DNA of 50,467 nt from Flavobacteriaceae bacterium (GTDB lineage: Bacteria; Bacteroidota; Bacteroidia; Flavobacteriales; Flavobacteriaceae). The stretch spans positions 1 through 50,467 of the forward strand of contig JAQWON010000006.1 of the NCBI GenBank assembly GCA_029245825.1, given 5' to 3'. The notes under the pieces were generated by a model that worked only from the letters and a program-made list of their open reading frames with translations, ran no database searches and was not told the DNA's origin. Each line of letters begins with the position of its first letter. Within the stretch, counting starts at the first letter, position 1. Shown piece after piece: positions 30,776-40,750 of the stretch. The translations under genes were made by a program, and so were the position numbers.

Positions 30776-31239
30776 TAGTTAAAGTTTAATGAGAAACCAC
30801 TTAATCTCTCAACACTAATTTCATAGAAAAGAGAAACCTCGTCAATTTTACTTATTTCTTTCAAGAAAAACTCTTTTGAAACACCTGAATTAATTTTAAT
30901 AAAATAATCAACTTTCTTGAAATTTCTTATCAAATATACCTCTTTTGTTTCAGGAAGATTAAATAGTTCTTTGACTTTAGTCTCATCATCTTCTAATTTT
31001 ATAAACTTATTTGAAAAGAGATCACATGAAATACCCTTTTTTTTCTCTTCCCATTCAAAATGATTGAAAAAAGCATTTTGGTTTGGGAAATCAATATAAC
31101 CTCTGGCTTTTACAAATTTTGATCCACATTTGGAATTTAATAAAAAAGCAATTTTGTAGTCATCTATGTTAGAATGAATTGCAAAAAGCTTAAATTTTTC
31201 CTCTTCAAATTTTTCTAATTTGTAAATTTTTTTCCCCAC
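30775..31239 (-). CDS. IPExxxVDY family protein
   Basis: Conserved position immediately upstream of pyk in Flavobacteriia; start overlaps pyk in TAATG; length and N-terminal pattern consistent. Confidence 0.7.
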   Translation of the reverse strand: MGKKIYKLEKFEEEKFKLFAIHSNIDDYKIAFLLNSKCGSKFVKARGYIDFPNQNAFFNHFEWEEKKKGISCDLFSNKFIKLEDDETKVKELFNLPETKEVYLIRNFKKVDYFIKINSGVSKEFFLKEISKIDEVSLFYEISVERLSGFSLNFN

Positions 31240-31258
31240 GGGAGATATCCTAAAAAGA

Positions 31259-32509
31259 TTAATCTAATTTACTAAAAACTATACAAGCATTATGACCACC
31301 AAATCCAAATGTGTTAGATAGAGCAATATTTACATTTCTTTTTTGAGCTTTTCCGAATGTAAAATTAATTTTTGAGTCAATGTTGTCATCATAGACCGAA
31401 TGATTTATGGTTGGAGGCACAATGTTATGATTTATTGCTAGGATTGAACAGATAGCCTCAACTGCACCAGCAGCCCCAAGTAAATGACCAGTCATTGATT
31501 TAGTAGAGTTAATATTCATCTTGTATGCGTGTTCTCCAAAAACATCAAGAACTGCATTTACCTCTGCAATATCTCCAAGAGGGGTAGATGTTCCATGCAT
31601 ATTTATATAATCAATTTGATCTGGTCTTATTCTGGAATTCTTGATAGAATTTTCCATGACTTTTTTAGCACCAATTCCATCTGGGTGTGGAGCAGTCATA
31701 TGATAAGCATCAGCAGAAAGTCCTCCACCAATTAATTCTGCATATATTTTGCAACCTCTAGATTTTGCATGTTCATATTCTTCAAGAATTATAGATCCAG
31801 CACCTTCCCCCAAAACGAAACCATCTCTGTTTTTATCAAAAGGTCGAGAAGCAGATTTAGGATTATCATTCTTGGTTGATAGTGCATGCATTGAATTAAA
31901 GCCACCAATTCCTGCTATTGTTATAGCAGCTTCAGATCCTCCAGAAACTATAATATCAGCATATCCCATTCTTATATAATTTAATGAGTCTATAATAGCA
32001 TTAGAAGCAGATGCACATGCAGAAACTGTAGAAAAATTTGGCCCTCTGAATCCATATTTTATAGAAATAAGGCCAGGAGCAATATCAGAAATCATTTTTG
32101 GAATAAAAAATGGATTAAATCTTGGAGTACCATCACCTGAAGCAAAGTTTAAAACTTCATTTTGAAAAGTCTCTAGACCCCCAATTCCAGCTCCCCATAT
32201 TACCCCGATCCTGTCTTTATCAATTTTTTCAAGATTTAATTTAGAATCTTCTATTGCCTCCTTAGTTGACACTAAAGCATATTGGGCAAATCGGTCATAT
32301 TTTCTTGCTTCTTTACGATCAAAATGATCAAGAGGATCAAAGTGTTTTAATTCACAAGCAAATTGAGTTTTAAACTTTGATACATCAAAATAAGTGATTG
32401 GAGCTGCTCCGCTTCTACCCTTTATAAGACCCTCCCAAAAAGATGGAATGTTTTTACCTATTGGAGTTAATGCCCCCAATCCGGTAACTACTACTCGTCT
32501 TGGTTTCAT
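31259..32509 (-). CDS. fabF: Beta-ketoacyl-ACP synthase II
   Basis: 'RRVVVTGLGALTPIG', 'TVSACASASNAI', 'INMHGTSTPLGDIAE', 'STKSMTGHLLGAAGAVEAI', 'SNTFGFGGHNA'. Confidence 0.97.
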   Translation of the reverse strand: MKPRRVVVTGLGALTPIGKNIPSFWEGLIKGRSGAAPITYFDVSKFKTQFACELKHFDPLDHFDRKEARKYDRFAQYALVSTKEAIEDSKLNLEKIDKDRIGVIWGAGIGGLETFQNEVLNFASGDGTPRFNPFFIPKMISDIAPGLISIKYGFRGPNFSTVSACASASNAIIDSLNYIRMGYADIIVSGGSEAAITIAGIGGFNSMHALSTKNDNPKSASRPFDKNRDGFVLGEGAGSIILEEYEHAKSRGCKIYAELIGGGLSADAYHMTAPHPDGIGAKKVMENSIKNSRIRPDQIDYINMHGTSTPLGDIAEVNAVLDVFGEHAYKMNINSTKSMTGHLLGAAGAVEAICSILAINHNIVPPTINHSVYDDNIDSKINFTFGKAQKRNVNIALSNTFGFGGHNACIVFSKLD

Positions 32510-32520
32510 CAAACTTAACT

Positions 32521-32757
32521 TTAACTTAATTGCTCTTCAATATATTGAATTGCTTGTCCTACTGTAGAAATATTTTCAGCTTGGTCATCAGGGATTTGGA
32601 TATCAAATTCTTTCTCAAATTCCATAATAAGTTCAACTGTATCTAAAGAATCAGCACCTAAATCATTTGTGAAGTTAGCATCAGTTACCACTTCGTTTTC
32701 GTCAACACCTAATTTGTCAACAATAATCGCTTTTACTCTTGATGAAGTATCAGACAT
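32521..32757 (-). CDS. acpP: Acyl carrier protein
   Basis: '[45 protein letters not shown]' with DSL phosphopantetheine site. Confidence 0.98.
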   Translation of the reverse strand: MSDTSSRVKAIIVDKLGVDENEVVTDANFTNDLGADSLDTVELIMEFEKEFDIQIPDDQAENISTVGQAIQYIEEQLS

Positions 32758-32903
32758 AAGTAATTTTTTTAAGGTTCTGTTGACAAAAATATAAAACTTT
32801 GTAGTAAAACACTATTAACAAAAAGAAATATAACTTTTCTTTGTGATTACATTTTATTTTAAATCTTGGTAAAGTTTATTTTAAAAGGGCTAATTAGGTT
32901 TTG

Positions 32904-33488
32904 ATGAGTGAAAAAAAAAACAAAAAAATTATAATTTTTTCCTCTGGTAATGGTACTAATGCAGAGGAAATTATAAAATATTTTGAAAATAAAAAAGAGA
33001 TAAATATTCACCTTGTTTTGACTAATAATTCTAATGCAGGTGTTTTAGAAAGAGCAAAAAAACATAAAATCCCTGCAATTTTTTATAATAATGAGGCATT
33101 TGAAAAAAAAATAGTTTTTGAAATTTTAAATTTTTTAAACCCAGATTTAATTGTTTTGGCAGGATTTCTTAGGAAAATACCAGACATAATTATTTCCAAA
33201 TTTCCCAATAAAATCATCAATATACATCCAGCTCTTCTGCCTAGTCATGGCGGGAAGGGAATGTATGGTAATAAAGTTCATAAAAGCGTAATTAGATCTA
33301 ATGACTCAAAAACAGGTATAACAATTCACTTTGTAAATGGTGATTACGATAAGGGGGAAATAATTTTACAAAAATCTATAAATGTTGAGTCTAAAGATTC
33401 ACCGGAAAGTCTTTTAAAACGAGTTCAAAAATTAGAGCACAAATTTTACCCTTTAATTATTGAAAAGCTTCTAGATGAACAAAGCTGA
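32904..33488 (+). CDS. purN: Phosphoribosylglycinamide formyltransferase
   Basis: '[15 protein letters not shown]', '[11 protein letters not shown]', '[19 protein letters not shown]', '[16 protein letters not shown]'. Confidence 0.96.
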   Translation: MSEKKNKKIIIFSSGNGTNAEEIIKYFENKKEINIHLVLTNNSNAGVLERAKKHKIPAIFYNNEAFEKKIVFEILNFLNPDLIVLAGFLRKIPDIIISKFPNKIINIHPALLPSHGGKGMYGNKVHKSVIRSNDSKTGITIHFVNGDYDKGEIILQKSINVESKDSPESLLKRVQKLEHKFYPLIIEKLLDEQS

Positions 33489-33963
33489 TAAGGAAATATT
33501 GTTATTTACTGATGGATCATCAATTGGGAATCCTGGTCCCGGAGGATATGGAATAGTTATGGAATTAAAAGACACAACTTACAAAAAAGAATTTTCAAAA
33601 GGGTTTAGATACACGACTAATAATAGGATGGAATTAATGGCTATAATAGTTGGATTGGAATCAATAAAAAAAGAATCTTCTAAAGTAAAAGTTTACTAAG
33701 ATTCAAAATATGTCATTGATTCTATTAATAATAAATGGATTTTTGATTGGCAGAAAAAAGGATTCAAAGGAAAAAAAAATCCTGATTTATGGGAAAGGTT
33801 TATTAAAGTTTATAAAAAAAACAATTTGGATTTTAAATGGATCAAGGGACACAATTCCCATCCGCAAAATGAGCGCTGTGATTTTTTAGCTAATACCGCT
33901 GCTAAGAAAAATGACCTGATTAAAGATGAATATTATGAAAATATTTCAAAATATAATGATTAA
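33475..33963 (+). pseudogene. rnhA: Ribonuclease HI interrupted by an in-frame TAA at 33697-33699
   Basis: First 74 codons '[22 protein letters not shown]...[16 protein letters not shown]', then TAA, then same-frame 'DSKYVIDSINNKWIFDWQKKGFKGKKNPDLWERF...WIKGHNSHPQNERCDFLANTAAKK' to TAA at 33961-33963. Both halves are clearly RNase HI. Confidence 0.9.
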
Positions 33964-34016
33964 AACTAAATCTTGCATAAGTTATTCTATGATTAGAAGT
34001 TTTTTAATTTTGTCAA

Positions 34017-34940
34017 ATGAATAGTAAATTATTAGTTGTGGGTACTATCGCTTATGATACTATTCAAACTCCATATGCCAAAGTTGATAAAATTTTTGGT
34101 GGATCAGCAACTCACATTGCTTTAGCCTCATCAAAATTCAACCTAGATTGTTCAATAATATCAATTGTCGGGAATGATTTTGAAAAGAAATATTTAGATC
34201 TTTTGAGAGAAAAAGGCATTAACACTTCTGGGATTAGCATATCAAAAAAAGGCAAAACATTTCAATGGAGTGGGCAATATTTTTCTGATATGAAAACTAG
34301 AAAAACAATTGATACTCAACTTAATGTTTTAGAGGAATTTGAACCTAAAGTAATAACAGAATTATCAAATCCTGATATTTTAGTTCTGGCAAATTTACAC
34401 CCAGAAATACAGATTGACACCCTAAATCAGATTAGAAAAAAACCTAAACTAATTGTTTTGGATACTATGAATTTTTGGATCGAAAACTTCCGATCGCCTT
34501 TAAATAAGATAATCTCAATGGTTGATGTAATTTCAATAAATGATGAAGAGGCTTTAATGTTAACAGGAGAAAATTCAATTACCAAAGCAGTTAAGGAAAT
34601 AATTAATATGGGGCCTGAATTTGTCATAGTTAAAGAAGGGCATAAGGGGGCTTCACTTTTTTATAATGAAAAAAGCTTTTTTATCCCTTCTTTTCCAGTT
34701 AAAGAAGTTATTGATCCCACTGGTGCTGGAGACAGTTTTATTGGGGGGTTTGTTGGTTATCTGGCCGAACAAGATCAAATTTCAATTGAATCAATTAAAA
34801 AAGCTTTAATATATGCTTGTGCAATGGGTTCATTCATTGTAGAAAAATTTGGATCTGAAAATTTAATTAATTTACCTGCTGAATCAATTAAATTAAGAGT
34901 TAATGCGATTAGAGAAATGACTAAATTTGAAAACCAATAA
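34017..34940 (+). CDS. PfkB family carbohydrate kinase
   Basis: 'FGGSATHIALASSKF', 'VIVKEGHKGASLFYN', 'VIDPTGAGDSFIGGFVGYLA'. Confidence 0.93.
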   Translation: MNSKLLVVGTIAYDTIQTPYAKVDKIFGGSATHIALASSKFNLDCSIISIVGNDFEKKYLDLLREKGINTSGISISKKGKTFQWSGQYFSDMKTRKTIDTQLNVLEEFEPKVITELSNPDILVLANLHPEIQIDTLNQIRKKPKLIVLDTMNFWIENFRSPLNKIISMVDVISINDEEALMLTGENSITKAVKEIINMGPEFVIVKEGHKGASLFYNEKSFFIPSFPVKEVIDPTGAGDSFIGGFVGYLAEQDQISIESIKKALIYACAMGSFIVEKFGSENLINLPAESIKLRVNAIREMTKFENQ

Positions 34941-34963
34941 TATGGAGAATTAAATATTTTGAC

Positions 34964-36862
34964 ATGAGTGATTTTATAAAACACGAATGTGGTATTGCTT
35001 TAATTCATTTAAAAAAACCTCTTTCATATTTTAAAGAAAAATATGGGACTGTTTTGTTTGGAATAGATAAAATGTTTTTGATGTTACAAAAGCAGCATAA
35101 CAGAGGTCAAGATGGTGCTGGTTTTGCAACAATCAAACTGGAAATGAATCCTGGCGAAAGATATATCAGTAGGATAAGATCAAATGGAGATCAACCTATT
35201 CAAGAAATCTTTCGAAAGATTAACAAAAAAATTAATCTAATTAAAAAGGATGAACCTAAAATATTGGATGATATTAAATTGTTTAAAAGAAAAATTCCTT
35301 GTTCTGGTGAATTATTATTGGGCCATGTTAGATATGGAACATATGGTAAAAACAGTATTGAAAATGTTCAACCTTTACTTAGGCAAAATAATTGGATGCA
35401 CCGAAATTTAATTCTTGCTGGGAATTTTAATTTAACAAATGTAAATGAACTTTTTTCTGAACTTGTAGAATATGGACAACATCCAAAGGAGCGTTCAGAT
35501 ACAATTACAATTATGGAAAAAATTGGACACTTCCTTGATTCCTCTGTGGCAAAAATATATAGGACACTTAAATCGGAGGGTTATACAAAATCTGATGCAT
35601 CTCCTCAAATTGCTGAACGATTCAATATGAAAAAAGTACTTTATAAGGCATCTAAAAATTGGGATGGAGGATATGTTATTGCTGGTCTTCTGGGGCATGG
35701 CGATTCATTTGTTTTAAGAGATCCTTCAGGAATTAGACCAGCTTTTTATCATGAAAATGATGAATTATTAGTTGTTGCATCTGAGAGACCTGTTATACAA
35801 ACTGTTTTCAATGTTTCTTTAAAATCAATAGGGGAGCTTGAACCTGGACATGCAATTTTAACAAAAAAATCTGGCGCTGTCTCTGTAGAATTGATACAAA
35901 AGCCACTAATAAAAAAGCAATGTTCTTTTGAAAGAATATATTTTTCTAGAGGTAGTGACGCATCAATTTATAAAGAGAGAAAAAAATTAGGGAATAATCT
36001 ATTCCCTCAAATAATGAAGTCAATTAATAATGATATTAAAAACACTGTATTTTCTTTTATTCCAAACACTGCTGAAACCTCATTTTACGGTTTGATTGAA
36101 TCGGTTCAAAATTATATAGTTGATCAACTAAACAAAAAGATTAAAGAAGATGAGATTAAAAAAAATAGTGAATTAAATAAACTATTATCTCTTCGTCCTA
36201 GAGTTGAAAAAATTGCAATTAAAGATGCAAAACTTAGAACATTTATAACTGAGGATACTCAAAGAGAGGATCTGGTTGGTCATGTTTATGATGTCACCTA
36301 TGGGGTTATAAAGCCAAAAGATAATTTAGTTATTATAGATGACAGTATAGTTAGAGGCACTACTCTTCAAAAAAGTATTTTAAAAATTTTGGATAGACTA
36401 AATCCAAAAAAAATTATTATCGTTTCTAGTGCTCCACAAATAAGGTATATTGATTGTTATGGAATTGATATGGCAAGATTAGATAAATTAATTGCTTTTA
36501 GAGCGGCTCTATCTCTTCATAAAGATATTGGAACATATGATAAAATTTTGAAACAGACTTATAAGAACTGTAAGTCCAGCTTAAAGAATCCAGCAAAACA
36601 AGTAACTAATTTTGTAAAAGCAATTTATGAACCTTTTTCAGCAGAAGAAATCTCTAAAAAAATAGCTGAATTACTTAAAAATAATTCAATAAAATCTGAT
36701 TTAGAAATAATTTATCAGTCAATTGAGGGTTTACACAGTGCCTGCCCAGATCATCTGGGGGACTGGTATTTTTCTGGAAATTATCCAACTCCTGGCGGCA
36801 ATAAAGTAGTAAATAAATCTTTCATTAATTTTTATGAAGGAAAATCAATAAGAGCTTATTAA
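34964..36862 (+). CDS. purF: Amidophosphoribosyltransferase, long Bacteroidota-type
   Basis: 'HECGIALIHL', 'QKQHNRGQDGAGFATIKL', 'RYGTYGKNSIENVQPL', 'LVIIDDSIVRGTTLQKSILKIL', 'SSAPQIRYIDCYGIDMA'. Confidence 0.95.
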   Translation: MSDFIKHECGIALIHLKKPLSYFKEKYGTVLFGIDKMFLMLQKQHNRGQDGAGFATIKLEMNPGERYISRIRSNGDQPIQEIFRKINKKINLIKKDEPKILDDIKLFKRKIPCSGELLLGHVRYGTYGKNSIENVQPLLRQNNWMHRNLILAGNFNLTNVNELFSELVEYGQHPKERSDTITIMEKIGHFLDSSVAKIYRTLKSEGYTKSDASPQIAERFNMKKVLYKASKNWDGGYVIAGLLGHGDSFVLRDPSGIRPAFYHENDELLVVASERPVIQTVFNVSLKSIGELEPGHAILTKKSGAVSVELIQKPLIKKQCSFERIYFSRGSDASIYKERKKLGNNLFPQIMKSINNDIKNTVFSFIPNTAETSFYGLIESVQNYIVDQLNKKIKEDEIKKNSELNKLLSLRPRVEKIAIKDAKLRTFITEDTQREDLVGHVYDVTYGVIKPKDNLVIIDDSIVRGTTLQKSILKILDRLNPKKIIIVSSAPQIRYIDCYGIDMARLDKLIAFRAALSLHKDIGTYDKILKQTYKNCKSSLKNPAKQVTNFVKAIYEPFSAEEISKKIAELLKNNSIKSDLEIIYQSIEGLHSACPDHLGDWYFSGNYPTPGGNKVVNKSFINFYEGKSIRAY

Positions 36863-36875
36863 CTTTTTTAAGTTA
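36860..36875. terminator. Candidate short bidirectional hairpin TAACTT-TTTT-AAGTTA between convergent purF and sod
   Basis: 6-bp inverted repeat spanning both stop codons; weak AT stem. Confidence 0.25.
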
Positions 36876-37481
36876 CTTGTTAGCTATGTATTTATCATTT
36901 ACTTTTTTCCAATTGATAAGATTAAAAAAAGCATCTATATAATCAGGTCTTCTATTTTGATAGTTCAAATAATAAGCATGTTCCCAGACATCAATACCCA
37001 AAATTGGCGATCCTCCACAACCAATTCCAGGCATAATAGGAACATCTTGGTTTGCAGTAGAACATATCTCTAATTTACCATTTTCATGGACACATAGCCA
37101 TGCCCATCCAGATCCAAATCGAGTTGCAGCAGCTTTAGAAAACAAATTTTTAAAGTTTTCAAATGAATCAAAATTATCAGTAATAGAATTTAAAAGATCT
37201 CCTGATGGAGTTCCTCCGCAATTGGGGCCTATTATTTCCCAAAACAAACAGTGATTGAAAAATCCACCACTATTGTTTCTCAATGCAGAATTACTCATAT
37301 CAAGATTTTCAAGAATTTGATTTATTGAATAATTTTCCATTTCAGTTCCTTGAATTGCATTATTTAGATTGGAGGTATATCCAGCATGATGTTTACCATA
37401 ATGAATTTCCATTGTTTTTGAGTCAATATAGGGTTCTAATGCATCGTAAGAATAATTTAAATCAGGTAGTTTAAAAGCCAT
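36873..37481 (-). CDS. Superoxide dismutase (Fe/Mn)
   Basis: 'FKLPDLNYSYDALEPYIDSKTMEIHYGKHHAGYTSNLN', 'GSGWAWLCV', 'GIDVWEHAYYLNYQNRRPDYI'. Confidence 0.97.
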   Translation of the reverse strand: MAFKLPDLNYSYDALEPYIDSKTMEIHYGKHHAGYTSNLNNAIQGTEMENYSINQILENLDMSNSALRNNSGGFFNHCLFWEIIGPNCGGTPSGDLLNSITDNFDSFENFKNLFSKAAATRFGSGWAWLCVHENGKLEICSTANQDVPIMPGIGCGGSPILGIDVWEHAYYLNYQNRRPDYIDAFFNLINWKKVNDKYIANK

Positions 37482-37570
37482 AGTTATAAAATTTTATTTA
37501 AGTAAAAATAAAATTTTTAAATTCATTATAAAGCAAAACAAAACGATTAATTTTAATAATAAATCTAATC

Positions 37571-40500
37571 TTGAATAGTTCCTCTTTTAAAATCATTAAT
37601 GCTTCTGCAGGTTCTGGAAAAACAACCTCATTAGTTTACCATTTTTTGTTACGTCTATTTCTTGAATCTGATGATTTTGGATATAGAAACATGTTGGCGT
37701 TAACCTTCACAAATAAGGCAGTAAATGAAATGAAAAAAAGGATTTTAGAAGGGTTGTATAATCTTGGATACAAAGATCAATCAAATCAAACAAAAAGATT
37801 AAAAAAAAATCTTTTGGATAATCTAAGCATAAATTCAAATGAATTAACAGATCGTTCTCAGAGAATTTTGAAAAACATTTTACACGAGTATGCAGCATTT
37901 GAAGTGATAACTCTAGATAGTTTTACAAATAAGATCATCAGAAATTTTTCTAGGGAGTTAAATTTACCTTCATCTTATGAACTTATAATTGAAAGCAAAC
38001 AGACTTTTCAAGATATTACTAATAGAATACTTGAAAAAGTTGGAACGGATAAAAGTTTAACTAAGCTTTTAGTTTCTTTTAGTCTTTCTAAAGTTGAAAA
38101 CTTTAAAAGTTGGGATATAGCTTTTGACATTAATGAGTTTTCAAAAATTTTACTAAATGAAAATAATAGAATGGCTATTTCAGATTTAAGAGGAAAAGAT
38201 TTAGAAAAATTTTTAAAAACCAGAAAAAATTTTCTTAGAAAAAGAAAGTTGATCAAAGAAAAAATATCTAAAACAGCAAAAGAAGTTTTAAAAATATTTG
38301 CTGAAGGAGATCTTGAAAAGGAAAATTTTATAAGAGGAACTATTTATAATTATTTTAAGGAGTATTCTAATATTGATTTAAATAAAAACATTCAAAATTC
38401 TTTCAATTTTGACAATAGACTTTTAAAAGTTTTTGAAAATGGCGATAAATTATATCCTCAATCCACTCCAACTGAAAAGAAAGATTTCATTGATAATATT
38501 GAATTATTTTTAAAGGGAAAATATATGGAATTGAGAATGGATGTTGGACAGGTTTCTCTTTTAGAAAATTTATTGAGTCAATGGACAACTCTTTCTCTTT
38601 TGGGACAAATTGAATATGAGTTAGAAGATGTTCAAAATGAAAGAGGAGAAATATTGCTTGAAAGATTTAATGAAATTATTGACAAGGTTATTTTAGAACA
38701 ACCAGTTATTCCGTTTATATACGAAAAATTGGGAGTTAGATATAGGCACTATTTTATTGATGAATTTCAAGATACTTCTAAATTACAATGGAGTAATTTG
38801 ATTCCATTAATATCGCATTCTTTAGAGGGTTTAGATGATAAACAAAAAAAAGGGTCATTAATTCTTGTTGGAGATCCCAAGCAAGCTATTTATGGTTGGA
38901 GAGGAGGAGATAATATCCAATTTTTAAAATTATTAGACAATCAGTCAAGTTTTCAGGTAGAGTCTGAAATTATCACTCCTAAAATAAATCACAGAAGTTT
39001 AAATTGTATTGTTGATTTTAACGAAGATTTTTTTCAATTTATTAATCATAAGATCAATACCATTAGATCAAATAAAACATTCAATTTTAATCAAACAAGT
39101 AAAAAAACTGGTGGATATGTAGAAATAAAAGTCGTTGAGAAATTAAAAAATAAAGAACAGAAAAACATCTCATTTGTTAATCAAGCGATTAAAACAGTAA
39201 TAGAAATAAAGAATTCAGGTTTTAATTGGGGAGAAATAGCAATATTAACCAGAACTAGAAAAGAAGTTGTTTTAATTGCTAATGCTTTGAGCAAGGAAAA
39301 CATACCTTTTGTGTCTTCAGAATCATTATCTGTTTCTGAATCAAAATCAGTTAATTTTTTAATTACACTTATCCGGTCGATTATAGATCCCGGCGATATG
39401 TTTCAACGCAAAGAAGTTTTGGAATTTTTGTGGCAAATCAATTTTGAAAAAGAAGATTACCAGGCTTTAATGTTTGAAAATTTAGATAAAGACCAAAGTC
39501 AAAGTGCTTTTTTTAAAGAGGTCAATAATATCTATGGATATTCATTCAGTCCAGAGATTTTCAGTAAAGCTTCTCTATACGAGTCAATTGAATACGCAAT
39601 AGAATCATTTAGGTTGAAGAGTGAAATAGATGCATATTTAATTGCTTTTTTAGATGATGTTTTTGAATTTTCAACTAACCAAAATCAAAATTTTGCCGCT
39701 TATATATCCTATTGGGAAGAAAGAGGATCAGAAATAATAATTCCTATGCCTGAGGGTAAGAATTGCGTAATTATAAATACCATTCATAAATCAAAGGGAC
39801 TTGAATTTTCTAATGTAATTGTACCTTTTCTAGAAGATCCATTAATCTCTTTAAAGAACTATCATAAGGTTTGGTACCCTATCAATAATGGTTCAGACAA
39901 TAATTTTAATTGGGGCTGGGTTAACTTTTCTGAGAGGTTGAAGCTATTAGGAGATAAGGGTGATAATTTTTATCAAGAAAAAATTTTAAAGAGTCAATTA
40001 GAGTCTCTTAATGTTTTGTATGTTTCACTGACAAGAGCCATCAACAATTTATTTTTAATCTGCCCAAAGGAAATTGATTTAAGTGATCCATTGAAAAGTT
40101 ATTCGACTCTAATAAATCAGTTTTTAATTGAAGAAAACAAAACCTCAGAAGATGACAATTCTTATGTTTGGGGCAAGTTTTTTAAACCCAGTAAAATAAA
40201 AGATGAAGAAGAGAATAGTATTGAAAAAATTCCCTTTGAAATTTCAACTAATTGGTACGAAAAACTTCACAAAAAAAATCTCTCAAAAGATTTAAATCCT
40301 CAATACATTAAATCAGATAAGGGGATTATAATTCATGAGCTTCTTAGTAGCCTAAAATATGATAATGATCTTAATCAGATCATAAACTTTGGAATTGAAA
40401 CAAATAAAATTAAAATTCAGGAAAAAAAATATTATCATGAATTAATAACTAAAATAATCAAGCATCCAGAGTTAAAAGATTATTATAGTCAATCTTGTTA

Positions 40501-40750
40501 CGTTCTTAACGAGCAAGACATTTTAATTCCCAAAAAATCTTTTGTTCGTCCAGACAGAATAGTTAAAACTTCAAAAGGATGGGTGATAATTGATTACAAA
40601 ACAGGTGCTTATAAACTTGATTATGAAACTCAGCTTTTTGTTTATGAAAAAATATTGACTGAAATGGGATTGAATGTTTACAGGAAGTATCTTGTTTATA
40701 TCGGAGAAAATATTGAAGTAAGATCTATAAAACGTAGTCTTAAATTTTGA
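37571..40750 (+). CDS. UvrD-family helicase/nuclease, AddA/RecB-like
   Basis: TTG start; Walker A 'NASAGSGKTTSLVY', 'ALTFTNKAVNEMKKRI', 'YFIDEFQDTSKLQW', 'LVGDPKQAIYGWRGGD', C-terminal nuclease 'RPDRIVKTSKGWVIIDYKTG'. Confidence 0.93.
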   Translation: MNSSSFKIINASAGSGKTTSLVYHFLLRLFLESDDFGYRNMLALTFTNKAVNEMKKRILEGLYNLGYKDQSNQTKRLKKNLLDNLSINSNELTDRSQRILKNILHEYAAFEVITLDSFTNKIIRNFSRELNLPSSYELIIESKQTFQDITNRILEKVGTDKSLTKLLVSFSLSKVENFKSWDIAFDINEFSKILLNENNRMAISDLRGKDLEKFLKTRKNFLRKRKLIKEKISKTAKEVLKIFAEGDLEKENFIRGTIYNYFKEYSNIDLNKNIQNSFNFDNRLLKVFENGDKLYPQSTPTEKKDFIDNIELFLKGKYMELRMDVGQVSLLENLLSQWTTLSLLGQIEYELEDVQNERGEILLERFNEIIDKVILEQPVIPFIYEKLGVRYRHYFIDEFQDTSKLQWSNLIPLISHSLEGLDDKQKKGSLILVGDPKQAIYGWRGGDNIQFLKLLDNQSSFQVESEIITPKINHRSLNCIVDFNEDFFQFINHKINTIRSNKTFNFNQTSKKTGGYVEIKVVEKLKNKEQKNISFVNQAIKTVIEIKNSGFNWGEIAILTRTRKEVVLIANALSKENIPFVSSESLSVSESKSVNFLITLIRSIIDPGDMFQRKEVLEFLWQINFEKEDYQALMFENLDKDQSQSAFFKEVNNIYGYSFSPEIFSKASLYESIEYAIESFRLKSEIDAYLIAFLDDVFEFSTNQNQNFAAYISYWEERGSEIIIPMPEGKNCVIINTIHKSKGLEFSNVIVPFLEDPLISLKNYHKVWYPINNGSDNNFNWGWVNFSERLKLLGDKGDNFYQEKILKSQLESLNVLYVSLTRAINNLFLICPKEIDLSDPLKSYSTLINQFLIEENKTSEDDNSYVWGKFFKPSKIKDEEENSIEKIPFEISTNWYEKLHKKNLSKDLNPQYIKSDKGIIIHELLSSLKYDNDLNQIINFGIETNKIKIQEKKYYHELITKIIKHPELKDYYSQSCYVLNEQDILIPKKSFVRPDRIVKTSKGWVIIDYKTGAYKLDYETQLFVYEKILTEMGLNVYRKYLVYIGENIEVRSIKRSLKF

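Noticed and set aside
34964-36862. Unusually long PurF (632 aa)
   Set aside because: Long PurF of this size with the HECGIAL N-terminus is the normal Bacteroidota form.
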